Shown piece after piece: positions 1 to 12,110 of a stretch of DNA of 64,000 nucleotides. Under the pieces are notes generated by a model that was given only the letters and a program-made list of their open reading frames with translations, was not told the origin of the DNA and made no database searches. The translations under genes and the position numbers were made by a program. Source of the stretch: Xylogone sp. PMI_703 (Eukaryota; Ascomycota; Leotiomycetes); contig JAJTUQ010000011.1 in assembly GCA_021399445.1 (NCBI GenBank), positions 1 to 64,000 on the forward strand, read 5' to 3'. Numbering within the stretch: the stretch's first letter is position 1; each line of letters begins with the position of its first letter.

Positions 1-1
1 T

Positions 2-448
2 ACAACGTGTCCGGGCCCGGGCAACGATCCCAAGCCAATGCTGAACATCGGTCTCTGGGGTCGGGCGCCGAGAGACATGGACGCGTTTGTGCAGCAGAAC
101 CGGCGCTTGGAAAGCAAACTGGCAGAGCTGGGTGGGCGAAAAGCATTATACTCCCACGCATACTACACGGAGCAGGAGTTCTGGCAGATATATAACCAAG
201 CTTGGTATGAAAACCTGAGGCAGCGATACTCGGCCACGACGCTGCCTACGGTTTACGATAAAGTAAAGACTGATGCGGTTATGGCTGGTCAGAAACACCC
301 CTCATGGATCGGACGACTCGCTTCTTTGTGGCCGTTTGCTGGAATCGTCGGCATATTTTGGGCTATACGAAGCAAGGACTATCTGCTGCATAGACAGCCG
401 TCTTGGATATACAGAAAGACCTCTAAGAATTTACATCGCCACGTTTAG
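2..448 (+). CDS. C-terminal part of a DHCR24-like FAD-linked sterol/lipid oxidoreductase (5' truncated by window edge)
   Basis: The frame is open from base 2 to a TAG at 446-448, so the gene begins outside the window. The visible end resembles the C-terminal cap of delta(24)-sterol reductase (DHCR24) and fungal FAD-binding relatives: LNIGLWG, then an ALYSHAYYTEQEFW segment (compare MLYADCYMNREEFW in the human enzyme), then LRQRYSATTLPTVYDKVK, where human DHCR24 also ends in a VYDK motif. About 45 residues follow that the animal enzyme lacks, including a hydrophobic stretch (LWPFAGIVGIFWAI) that could be a membrane anchor. DHCR24 reduces the C24 double bond of sterols using FAD and NADPH at the ER. 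Whether this fungal member acts on sterols cannot be told from its end. The FAD-binding domain lies upstream of the window. Confidence 0.75.
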   Translation, partial: TTCPGPGNDPKPMLNIGLWGRAPRDMDAFVQQNRRLESKLAELGGRKALYSHAYYTEQEFWQIYNQAWYENLRQRYSATTLPTVYDKVKTDAVMAGQKHPSWIGRLASLWPFAGIVGIFWAIRSKDYLLHRQPSWIYRKTSKNLHRHV

Positions 449-2062
449 GCCGCTCCTATCTCAACCGGACCGAGTTTTGGTGGATAAGGACCGGCCACTA
501 CACGCACAGTAGGGGCTACGGAACCGTGTGGGGCTGAGGCGAGGAAAGCAATGGCCAATGTAAGGTTCAGCGAATCAGGACGAAAGACAGCCAATTTATC
601 GGCGCAGCTGCGGCTACCAGCTACCACTACATCCTTGTGGATTAACGTGTGTGGGATATGATGTGTAGGGTCCCTATATGAGGTTATCGGCCAGACAAAG
701 TAAGGATTGGGGTCCCCGCGATATTACAGCCCGTAGCTTAATAGTTATCACATGTGTCCGGCTCATAGACTGCTACCAGTATGGCCTGTTACCTATCCGA
801 CCAGCCGGTCCTTGGGCAAGTGCAGCAAAATAAGAGCGTATCAACCCGGAATAAAACCCTTTCGGGAACTTAATGTAAACTAGATGATTATCGAGCGTAA
901 GTATTACAATTGATTCATATTTAACCTTTTGGCTTGCCTATATACCTTCAAACTCTCTGGTCACAGACTTTTACGCTTTCACTTACAATCTCTTTAATCT
1001 TTACAACTAATTATTTTTAACACGTGTTTTAACCATGTACTGCAAACACGGTCATAATAAATTTAAATTATAATTCAGTTTGCAGTTTACGTATTATCCA
1101 TAACGAACAATACCCATGTAGGGGGTTATGCTTACCTATAGGATCGAACGGCTAACGGGCGGGTTGGTCTATAGCTAGCCACCACATGGAGATATGCGAT
1201 AAGTTCAATATAACATCCACACAAAGTACTAAGATTTATAATTATACATTTACCACATCACTAGCAACCCTATCGAACTAGTCATACTATACTAGGGTAC
1301 GCAATCAGGGCCTCCACACAGCTTGCATATAGAGGTCACTACTATGCGATGCGGCTCCCGCCAGCTTATATTTGGCGGCGTGCGGCGGTGCGGTGCGATA
1401 GTGTTGTGGTAGTATCCTACATAAGGGGATGACTCCTTTTCTCTGTAGATGGTTTTGATTCTTTGTGTTGCGTGTCGTACTGTAACTATCGTCAATATTC
1501 AAGGTAAAGAATGGGCTCGGAATATAACAATTCTTCGATAATTCTACATATATGATCAATTTAATACAATGTAACGGCAATTAAAAGTGGCTGGAACTAA
1601 TTGTCATAAGCACGGTTACTAAATCGATAGAGTGTCAATGATATGACTCTTCGGTGCAAATGGCAAAATAGTATACTTACTGTAGTATTCCTGGGTTTGG
1701 CTCCCAACGTGTGGCCCGATGATGGGTGGATAGAGAAATACTACTACTGGTCGATATATTTCTTACTTGAAATTACCTCTCTAAAGTGGTGCATTTTACT
1801 TTAGTTCACCTCGATTGGATGGTAATATGATGACGCTTTTTTTAGAAGGTTATATTTAGAACATACACTTCTATGTAAAACAATACTGTAGTGTCTGATA
1901 AATTGCCTCTTCCTAAAGAAGCCTCTTCCTAAAGAAGCCTCTTATCACTATAACTATACAATTATAATAACCCAGATTCTACATTACCTCTGTACAGTTA
2001 AATAACTTCTCCCTCGTTGGAGACCAGACTAAGGAAGTTAAATATTATTACGGAAAGACAAA
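449..2062. other. Intergenic, AT-rich, no gene seen
   Basis: No conserved protein is seen in any frame; open frames are short and unrelated to known families. It holds one short tandem repeat (1905-1943) and the presumed promoter of the downstream EF-1alpha-like gene. Confidence 0.6.
1905..1943. repeat. Tandem repeat, 16-bp unit
   Basis: The unit GCCTCTTCCTAAAGAA occurs twice in full, followed by a partial third copy (GCCTCTT). It lies about 120 bp before the EF-1alpha-like start codon. Confidence 0.85.
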
Positions 2063-3692
<1,630 letters not shown>

Positions 3693-4075
3693 AGAGGTAC
3701 TATTTATGACACAAGATCTCAGTCACTATAATCAGTCACAATACAAGCTATTAGTTATCACGGTTAGTCTCCTCCAGGCGTGGTAACTTTGAGCTTCATC
3801 TAATGGTAATACCAATAACTTACTACTTCTAACTCAAAGTTCATTTAGGCATATGTAGTATATCTTGAAGTATTAGTACTACGTAACTTACAATGAGTGA
3901 GCTACTTTAGTTGTAGGGATAAGTAATTAATTCACAGTCATGCCAGACTAGTCGATTCGCGTGATTGACTGCAGTGCGAGTTTCAGCCAATCAGGAGGAG
4001 TGATGAGATTGACAGGGGCTGCAAATTTATCCATCCAAACACCACAGTAATTCAACTTAAATATGATGGTAAGTT

Positions 4076-4121
4076 AAGTAGGTAAGTAGGTAAGTAGGCA
4101 AGTAGGCAAGTAGGCAGGTAA
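4076..4121. repeat. Microsatellite, 8-bp unit (AAGTAGGY)n
   Basis: About six tandem units of AAGTAGGT, grading into AAGTAGGC and finally a degenerate CAGGTAAA. Confidence 0.9.
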
Positions 4122-4631
4122 ATTTAGTTGTGGTATGCCGTAATAAGAATCCCCAAGACAAAATGAAATGCAAATAAATGGCCCTGACACATAATTGATC
4201 CAAATAGGAGTGATCTTTATTTCCGGAAAGGTTACGCAATTGGACGAAAAAAAAAAAATAAATAAGAGCACGCCTAGAATAAACTGGCGGCCCATGGAGA
4301 TACAAACGGACGTCTTATGCCTGCAAGCATGTCAGGTATGCTCATATCTCGCAAGGTAATGGTCCCTAAAACAGAGCTGCTTTACATACCCAACACGCTT
4401 TTCGCTCGGCTGCCCGTTTATGAGATCTGACTGTAATTCTGGCGGTGATGGTGTTAGGCAAGGTCAGCGGAATGTAGGCGAGTACGGTGCTGTAGAGTGT
4501 GGAAGACTAGCCAGAACGGCCCAGCGACTAATTACATAGCTGGTCGCTAAGACTCCTACGGTCATAAATGTGCGAGTTACCTTCTGTATTTGGGGTACAG
4601 AAATCAATTTGTAATCTGTCTTTGAATATAG

Positions 4632-4662
4632 ATACTCTACATACTCTACATACTCTACATAC
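4632..4662. repeat. Microsatellite, 9-bp unit (ATACTCTAC)n
   Basis: Three complete head-to-tail copies of ATACTCTAC, then ATAC. Confidence 0.9.
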
Positions 4663-5208
4663 GCTATTATATCGCAGAAACTCTACTGTATTGTGCTACG
4701 CTACCCACCACCTAGCCTTGCTTCACTCGATACAACCAAAGCCTCCGGCACCAATACCTTCAAGCAGCGGATTATCTTGTATGTGACAACTAGAGAGTAG
4801 GGAAGTCGCGCTTACCTGGTGGCTAAATCTGCCGTAACTTGCTATACAACATACTGGTGGTACTACTAAATACGCAAAAGAGCTTTAACTCAAAGCGACA
4901 CTGTTAAGTCGACGCAGTTGGAAGCTAAGACCTATGCGTGGCTCTCAAACTTACGCCGAAATTGGTGGGTCGTAATAGGAGTTCTCTAATCGGGATTCTG
5001 TCGAATAATGGTATTCGACCATCAATTGACGAAGCTTAGTGCAGTGCTTAGCCAGAATTTCATCACACTTTTCAAGGGAAACCTTGAAAATCCCAATACG
5101 CTAGTCATGTAGAGTTCATAATCCGAGTCAGCGAAGATGGAAATTCTCAACCCCCGATTTCAGCTCCATTTCGAATTGGAAACTTCACGGTGTTAAGACT
5201 ACTCTCAC

Positions 5209-6249
5209 TCACATCCAACCACGACGGGGCTGGTCTTGCGGCACTCTCTTAGCACCATGTCGAATCAACATCTCGGTGAACTCGGTATGGCCATTCTCCG
5301 TGGACCACGCAATAGAAGTCATGCCGTAAGTATCCTTTACCCCAATTTCTGCTTTTTCTTTAAGTAATATTTCGCCTATCTTAGTATACCCATACATCGC
5401 TGCCGAGGACAGCGGCGTTTGAAGACTGCGGTTCATAGCTTCAATGTTAGCGCCATTTCTAATGAGGATTCGAACAACCTGGGGAAACTCGTTAACCACC
5501 GCCAGGAATAGTGGTGTCTGTTTCTCATCGTTCATTGCCTCGATATCAGCTTCATATTTGACTAACGTCTGGACAACCTCATTATTGCCAGACTGAGCAG
5601 CCAGCGAAAGTGGAGTGTGATTGGAATTGTCTGTTGCATCTACTTTCGCATTTTTGACTGGATTATTGAGCAGCATTTCAACCACTTCCCCGTGTCCAAG
5701 TTCGGCGGCCCACAATAACGCTGTCCGACGGCATTTATCTCTTTCCTCAGTATGAGCACCGTATTCAATTAGGACCCCCACAATATCTTTAAAGCCCTTT
5801 ATAGCGGCCAAAATCAGTGCTGTGCAGCCGTTGGCATCTTTTGAATCAACATCATACTTTTTATCCATCTTATGTAGCAGGTGCTTAACAGTTTGAAGAT
5901 GCCCCCCATTTGCGGCTAGGGACAGTGGTATCCTCTGCCGATCATTTTTAGCCATAATATCGGCACCACTCGCTATGAGGATCTCGACAATCACACGATG
6001 CCCATTCTTTGCGGCTCTTAGCAGCGGTGTCTCACCACTGCGGCCACAGTGGTCGACCCAAACACCGGCATTCAATATCCCCTTGACGATTTCAACTTGA
6101 CCATTCTCTGCAGCCCATCCTAGTGGTGTTAGGCCGTCAGAGTCCGTCTGTTTGAACCCCCGATTCGTGTCAAGTCGCCGTTGAACATGAGTTAAATTCC
6201 AGTGTTTTGGTGCACGAATTTGCTTTTGTTTTGGGGATTTTTTTGTCAT
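5209..6249 (-). CDS. Ankyrin-repeat protein, 346 aa
   Basis: A single uninterrupted frame from ATG at 6249. After a basic N-terminus (MTKKSPKQKQIRAPKHW) the protein is almost wholly ankyrin repeats. I count nine units of about 33 residues from residue ~37 to ~337, for example DGLTPLGWAAENGQVEIVKG, HTPLSLAAQSGNNEVVQTLV and QTPLFLAVVNEFPQVVRILI, each with the TPL-x-x-AA turn and helix pair. The last unit is weak (MTSIAWSTENGHTEFTEML). Ankyrin stacks bind other proteins. No catalytic, NACHT or membrane domain is visible, so it is either a small adaptor or a detached ankyrin tail of a larger fungal NLR-like protein. No signal peptide or TM segment is present. It stands alone, with very AT-rich DNA upstream. 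Confidence 0.88.
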   Translation of the reverse strand: MTKKSPKQKQIRAPKHWNLTHVQRRLDTNRGFKQTDSDGLTPLGWAAENGQVEIVKGILNAGVWVDHCGRSGETPLLRAAKNGHRVIVEILIASGADIMAKNDRQRIPLSLAANGGHLQTVKHLLHKMDKKYDVDSKDANGCTALILAAIKGFKDIVGVLIEYGAHTEERDKCRRTALLWAAELGHGEVVEMLLNNPVKNAKVDATDNSNHTPLSLAAQSGNNEVVQTLVKYEADIEAMNDEKQTPLFLAVVNEFPQVVRILIRNGANIEAMNRSLQTPLSSAAMYGYTKIGEILLKEKAEIGVKDTYGMTSIAWSTENGHTEFTEMLIRHGAKRVPQDQPRRGWM

Positions 6250-6977
6250 AATGTCGGTTTATGTTTTAAAAGCAAGCAAAGAACTTTACAGAAAAGTGGT
6301 AAACGTCTTATATTATACGGAAATTTTCAAGTCTTAACTAGAAGACACGAAAACACAAGAAAGTAATGTTAAAAGTTATGTAGATTAGGTATATAAACCA
6401 GCCATGATAGCTTTTCTTTTTTTTTTTTGGTTAAAAAAAAACTTAATATATTTTGTTAGTATTTTTAATATCTATATATTTTTATACTAAAATTTTGAAG
6501 GTTTATTGTAACTGTTATTATAGTTATTTTGATTATTATTGTATATAAGGCAACAGGAGCGTTTGTATACGGACATTCTAGAGGCAGCTAGAGGATAGAG
6601 AGGTGCTATTTTTAATAACGGGGTGGCAAAAAATGTTTTAAAAATATTTTAGTTATGGGTACAGTATACTGTAGTATTTTGTATTCTCCATACGGATTAT
6701 ACTTAATATTTATTAAAGGTCTTGTCTACCTGGTCCAGCCGGACCTACCTAATGCCGTAGCTATTATTGGAACCTATCCAAATTTCGTTGACATATGCAA
6801 CCCATCCGGAACCTCTGATATTATAAAGGAACCACAATACAGATTAATGTGGCTAAATACAGTACTGTGAAGCTGAACTAGTACCTATTCGGGGAGAGAG
6901 TATCGTTTTACATGCGTTTGTGCGACAGGCTGACCCCAGTGATGGGTCTCAGGCCTGTGGGTTGTTGATTCTAATGT
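6250..6977. other. Very AT-rich upstream region of the ankyrin gene
   Basis: Between about 6400 and 6560 there is a run of 13 T followed by A/T-dominated DNA with almost no G or C. It could be promoter poly(dA:dT) or RIP-like AT enrichment. No gene is seen. Confidence 0.6.
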
Positions 6978-7167
6978 TGTCAGAATATGCTCACGTAATT
7001 GGGAGATACGGAGGCATACACACGTGATATAAGCGTTTCATACTTGCCTGTATATATTCGGTTACCCCACTTGTAGTGGAGTTCATCGATCATAGAAACT
7101 ATCATAGGTTCTCTCCCATAGTAATTGTATGCGTGCTTGCCTAACCATTGCGCCATAACCTCTGACA
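6978..7167 (-). mobile_element. Solo-LTR-like element, ~190-bp family, copy A
   Basis: The minus strand starts TGTCAGAGGTTATGGCG and ends TTCTGACA. It is flanked by the 5-bp direct repeat AATGT (6973-6977 and 7168-7172). TG...CA ends plus a 5-bp target duplication are the signature of an LTR left by recombination. It aligns over its whole length with the copy at 9547-9739. Confidence 0.8.
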
Positions 7168-8379
7168 AATGTCTACTATAACGAGCTCTAATTGATTGGC
7201 CTTGCTTGAAGGGCTACTACCTATCGCAATGCGCCTACAGTGACAGTAGCGAATGCGTAAACGCCTATCTAAGATACAGAAACTTAATGCCCTAATGGTG
7301 TTTGTCGCCTTCGCCCTGTCTCGCACTTATGCTGTAGTGACTACCAATCGCCCGCAAGATCACAATAAAACTAAGTTCTCTAAATCTTTGCAGATGTTTT
7401 TTCCCTATTGGAACCCAATTGACTGGGACACTTGAAGCATCATGTATTTCCCACACGTATACCGACATTTTATAACAATCACAAAGGTAGATAGCATTGT
7501 TGTGGTTGCTGCCATTAAACACGGTGCTGAAGAGCCCCTCAAACGCCTGGTTCGGAGGTGCAATAATTGACTCATCTCGGTTGCACCGTTTCCAGCGAAA
7601 CAGACGTGAGGTCATGTCAAGTTATAGTTACTTTATTCGCAGCATGATAAGAATAATCACAGAAAAAAAGTACTGAATACAATGCACTGCCCTAAAGATT
7701 CGTGTTCTTTGTAGTTAAGTGTTGGACTACTACGTAATTTCGAAAGTGAGTTCTACTCATCCGTCTTTCTCTATGGATCTCAAAGTTTTGGTTCCCTGCA
7801 ATGTTAAAATATGACATCCCCTTACGTGCGTAAGGATGCTATAATATAATACCCTGGTCTTGTACTCTGTAAACATGTACAAGACCCGGATAAACACTTC
7901 CTACACCTTTGCAATCAATAGTATGTGTGGTGGTAGTCATAGTAATAGCGCTACAGTAAAACGAGCTTTCTCTGGGTTAACATCAAATAGCTCTTGCCCT
8001 GAGATTTTTATTTCAAGTTGCTTCGTTGATTCTTATTAAACTGAAAGGGAAGGATAATATGAAGCGAATGTGTATGGATATATTCTAAGAATCTCTATAA
8101 CGTATCTGTTGTTATAAGTTATGATGACTTTCTAACTGAATCATAAATTAAATACAAGTAGCTATGAGAGAGTCCTACTGCCCCAGCGCTATGAATACAA
8201 TTGAAATTGGATGAAATTGAGTTTGCCAGAAGATTAGAGTTTAAAGAATCTAATAGTCGAGAGATGGCATGGGCAAGCTATCATCGCAACGCCATGCTAG
8301 ATAGTTTCCTCGCAAAGTTCACTACAGGAGGTAGATTTTCTTGTAAATTAGCAGCTATCTCTGAGCTTACTTTCGTCGC
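7168..8379. other. Intergenic, nothing recognised
   Basis: No conserved gene is seen. A 107-codon minus-strand frame at 7292-7615 (containing NGSNHNNAIYLCDC) has no recognised family and is not called. Confidence 0.5.
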
Positions 8380-8814
8380 TTATTCCATGTGATACGGATA
8401 TCCAGGTAATTCTGCTTCTGTTGGGCTGGTGGGACTGCTTTCAGCGGGTAGCTCGGCTGTATCATACGTGTCCGACCCTCCTTTTTGTCCCCAGTTAATT
8501 TGGTTGTCAGATTGTGCGACGTACACAGAATTATTTCCCTCGTAGCCAGCACCAGTACCGTAGTGATAGTGATGATGAATTTCCAATACCTGGACAATCG
8601 CTTGAGAAGCACGTTCTTGTTGTAGTGCCTTCTTAACTTTCGCGCATTTTGGCCTCGAACATATGCCTGGTGCTGGAATCGCACCGGGTACATAAGGATT
8701 GCGGCTATGAAATTTTGAGGAGCGAGGTTTCTCGCAGAGAGCACAGAGATATCTCACCCGGCATGAAGGGCTGCTAGATCTAGAGTGTCGACTATAGGAC
8801 ATAGTCAACGTCAA
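8380..8814 (-). CDS. Small Cys-rich, zinc-ribbon-like hypothetical fungal protein, 144 aa
   Basis: Single-exon frame starting MTLTMSYSRHSRSSS; the second Met (MSYS) is an equally good start. An arginine/serine-rich N-terminus is followed by two Cys pairs, LCALC (CxxC) and ICSRPKC (CxxxxC), separated by FHSRNPYVPGAIPAPG. This spacing suggests one zinc-binding site. Next comes a helical acidic/basic segment (AKVKKALQQERASQAIVQVLEI), a His/Tyr cluster (HHHYHYG), and a Ser/Thr/Pro/Glu-rich tail ending PGYPYHME. I recall similar small fungal proteins with the pattern C-x2-C...FH..P..PG..P..CS..C, of unknown function. No signal peptide or TM segment. Family membership is from memory only. Confidence 0.65.
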   Translation of the reverse strand: MTLTMSYSRHSRSSSPSCRVRYLCALCEKPRSSKFHSRNPYVPGAIPAPGICSRPKCAKVKKALQQERASQAIVQVLEIHHHYHYGTGAGYEGNNSVYVAQSDNQINWGQKGGSDTYDTAELPAESSPTSPTEAELPGYPYHME

Positions 8815-9546
8815 GCTCGGGTATGAAAAGTCCTTTCGATCCAGCCCACTAGTGGAGCTACGCTATCTTCAGGCCACATCTTACTTCTTTATCTAATTCC
8901 ATTATCACTAGGAATGTTGCTCGATTAAAAACACTAAGTCGCACACGTATGTCTCGCGATTAATCCAATATTCTAATATTAGCAGTAGATTTACTAAATT
9001 TACAATACATATCAAATAATGCAATTAGCCTTTCTCACTCCGTAAAATTAGCTGCGCCACATGTAAGCAGCAATTAATAGTTCAGCAGCCTAAACTAGCT
9101 GCTACGCCCCCAGATTATGTCTTGATATGCCAGGGATTTCACCGGAGCTATAGTAGAGAGTAAGGAAACATTTACTTTCACCGCGATGTATGCTACGCTG
9201 CCCCACTGTAATGAGATCCGGTCGTCTCGAGGCGCAATTTCCAGAGCAATGTAATTCTTATTTAAAGATTTTAAAATTCTCAAGACAACACTTACCTAAT
9301 AACTGTTGGGTTGTGGGTCAAGTATACCATACAGGATAGGAAGTCAGGAATGAATTGAAATTCAGTATGGTATCTTAAAACACGGCTACATTTCAACATA
9401 TAGGGGAACTGCACTTGGTATTTAGTCAGATAGCATATAATTAACAAGAATTTTCGATAATGTCTTTTGTGAATAATTGACATATGCCGAGAATGCGTTT
9501 ATAGAAGGATCGATACGGAATAAGTTAAGGACTGCTTTCTACATGT
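8815..9546. other. Intergenic, nothing recognised
   Basis: Short scattered frames only; no repeats or RNA genes recognised. Confidence 0.5.
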
Positions 9547-9739
9547 TGCCAGAGGTTACGGCGCTTTGACTGGGCAAGCATGCATACAATTATTATGGGA
9601 CAGAGACTCAATCAATTGCCAATACAGGCGATAATCTCTACAGCGGGGTAAACCCATACATATAAGGGTGAACCTGAACAGCTATGTCACGTGGATATAA
9701 CTACTCCTGGTCTCCCAATTATGTAGGTGTATCCTGACG
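9547..9739 (+). mobile_element. Solo-LTR-like element, ~190-bp family, copy B
   Basis: Begins TGCCAGAGGTTACGGCG and ends ATCCTGACG. It is flanked by the exact 5-bp repeat CATGT (9542-9546 and 9740-9744). It shares GCAAGCATGCATACAATTAT and a CCAATTATGTAGG block with the other copies. The terminal A of the expected CA end is G here, as in copy E. Confidence 0.8.
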
Positions 9740-10689
9740 CATGTAGCAGGATGACGGACTCACGTGATATCTCCGAGTCAGTTTCGATGCTAGACATTGT
9801 AGAGCTGGCAAGTTATTACGAGCAAAAATTATGCGGGACAAGAAATCGACCAATTGCTGGTATATGACGCTCTACGACGGTGTAATCACCAGTGCGGAGG
9901 CATATCCTAGCCAATCAGATAGTGCGCTCAACCGGTCGCCTACTCGCCTTTTTGCCTTATTTTCTTATCGATATCCAAGCTCGCATAAGATAGTCTTGGC
10001 GTCACATAAATCAATCGTTCTTAAAGCTGTTATGATTATTATAATCTAGTTTCAGTAGTAGTTGATGGATGAAAGCTGATACTGTAGAAGTCCTATCGGG
10101 CTGTACAGTCGATGCGTACGGTAGCGGCATGCAGTAGGTGTGGGCGCTACCCGGAGGGCCGTAAAATGTAGCCAGAAGGCAATCGACCAACCACAGCAAA
10201 TTCAACACGTCCAGATCACATGAAGCGGAGTACACCCCACATTACATAGCGGATTCTCGAATTTGGAGTTCCAAGTCTCAAGCTTTGCTTATTTCATCAC
10301 GTGACCAACAATTTGTATGTAAAAGGGTTCAAGAACGAATTGCTTCCTCTAGCAGGCCAATAAATCAATCACCTACGGTAGAGAGGCCGAAATTCATATG
10401 ATTTTAATATTATTAAACAACTCAATCGTTTTAAATTCTAATGCTTTTGGTGCCATTGTGAAAGCGAGAATATGCGTGTGCAGCGGTAGTGCAAAGACTG
10501 AGAAAGCAAAACCGTAGAAAGTAAAGCTGTAGGGTAGCAATAAAACCATAACTAACTACGTCATCTAATACAATCGGTGAAATAGTAATACCGTACAGTA
10601 CGACTGTATAAAATTGGCAAAATAATAATGTCGTACTACAGTACACAATTGTAAGGGAACTTATTGCACTTTAATAATTTGTAGAAAGG

Positions 10690-10800
10690 AGGGAAATTTG
10701 TCGCTGTACTGCTTGCCTACTGCTTCGCTCCCGTATACGGGTTCCGGGAGAAGGGGGGGTTCGGCGGTGGAATAGCTATTATGCAGGCGTGGTCTCCCTA
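10690..10800. repeat. Diverged dispersed repeat (partner near 27.5 kb)
   Basis: A block TTCGGCGGTGGAATAGCTAT at about 10768 matches TTCGGCGGTGGAATAACTAT near 27534. Weaker similarity extends about 50 bp upstream in both. Differences are mostly transitions, as expected for old or RIP-mutated copies. Element type is unknown. Confidence 0.5.
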
Positions 10801-11189
10801 CCATATACAGTGGGTGGACTGAAGTCCGTGCGCACCGCCCTTTCACACCAAAACTCACCTACTTTGCACTTGATTATCTTTTTACCGATAGCCTCTTTAT
10901 CTGGTATTTTAGCTTCTGTATTAGATAAAATGTGATGGTGACATTGCTTACGGTCAGATACGTGTCAAATTAAACTTTCTCCAGCTTCAGGCCACATTCT
11001 CCGCATGCAACCTTAGCTGCGGTTCGGGCCGACCCGCAGCCTTACAAAGCCACCATCTCCCACGGCTCATGTTTCTCTCCCCCTCTCGCTCTCTCAAACC
11101 ACCTGCCACTTTAGAAATTACTCAATAGCTCCGTTGATTATTGGCTAATTGCTAGTTAATGTGTTTTTGGTGTGAATCTTCGGCGACCA

Positions 11190-12110
11190 ATGGTACTAGA
11201 ATCCGATGAAGACGATATTCGACAGGCTGTAGATGCTGTATTAGGAGGCTAGCACGTTACGTCTGGTGCTTCAGGCAATCGAATACCACGCTCAGTTCTA
11301 TGTGACAGAATGAGTGGGGGGAGAGCTGAGGCTATTAGTCCACGAACAAGATCAAATACACTTTTAATCTGACGAATTTCGATTAAGTTATTTGGATACT
11401 GTATTAGCACAATCTGTAGCTACTCTTCCAGCACCACGATGACCTAATCGCTCACCGGAAGGATCGTTCATATAAGTGGCTTAGCTGAAAAGCTTGAGGA
11501 GGATCGGATAGCTAGATTCCTTGTGCGGGTCCCATAGGTCAAAATACGGTATTTGGATTGATAGTAAACACAGTGATAGAATACCCTCCGAACACATTAC
11601 CAGCTTTCAGATATTTTAAAGTTTCAAACCAAAAATATCCTCCTTGGACGTCAATAAACTATGGATTAAACTGAAATAATGGAAGGGCTTTGAGCAAAAC
11701 ATCAAAAAATTGGGAGTGCTAACGTAAAGGAATATATGTTAAAGATAGTATGAGTTGGCAGCGGACTGCTCTGTTAGAGCGCATATCCGCCGCAGACAGA
11801 GCTCATCTATTTTTAGGTACGACTAAAGGTAGAATCCTGTAAATCTGGTAGCTTGTTGAGACATCGGAGCCGCATCATAAGAGGAGCTTCACTCTGGCAA
11901 TGGATGGATTATCCATGCCAAAATCTCATGGTGGTTTATCGAGCCTACCAATGGTATCAATTAGCTTTAGTGGCTACGGAAATCATGTGAAAGATGAATT
12001 CATGAAGGAATGCTTCGACACAGGAGAGTGTCAATCCATTTACCTACCCACAGCCCCCACGTCTTTCAGCCTTTGGGTCCGTCTTGTTTATCCCCCTAAA
12101 AGCAAGTAAC
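11190..12110 (+). pseudogene. Decayed pogo/Fot1-type transposase
   Basis: Two diagnostic fragments lie in order on the plus strand, broken by many stops and frame changes. The first (about 11200-11340) reads ESDEDDIRQAVDAVL, a stop, then NRIPRSVLCDRMSGGRAEAI, like the psq-type helix-turn-helix at the N-terminus of pogo/Fot1 transposases. The second (about 11900-12105) reads SGYGNHVKDEFMKECF, then after a frameshift HSPHVFQPLGPSCLSPLK. This matches the conserved DGYGNHV..F and PHSSHVLQPLD.S.FSPLK blocks of the DDE region. The intervening ~560 bp is too decayed to place the other catalytic residues. Terminal repeats were not found, so the element limits are unknown. Confidence 0.6.

Larger units (their letters stand above)
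3693..5208. other. Intergenic with two microsatellites
   Basis: No gene is supported. The stretch contains an 8-bp microsatellite near 4.08-4.12 kb, a run of 12 A at about 4247-4258, and a 9-bp repeat at 4.63-4.66 kb. Open frames over these repeats are low-complexity artefacts. Confidence 0.6.

Noticed and set aside
4057..4305. Open frames over the AAGTAGGY repeat (poly YLPTYLLT peptides)
   Set aside because: Low-complexity translation of a microsatellite.
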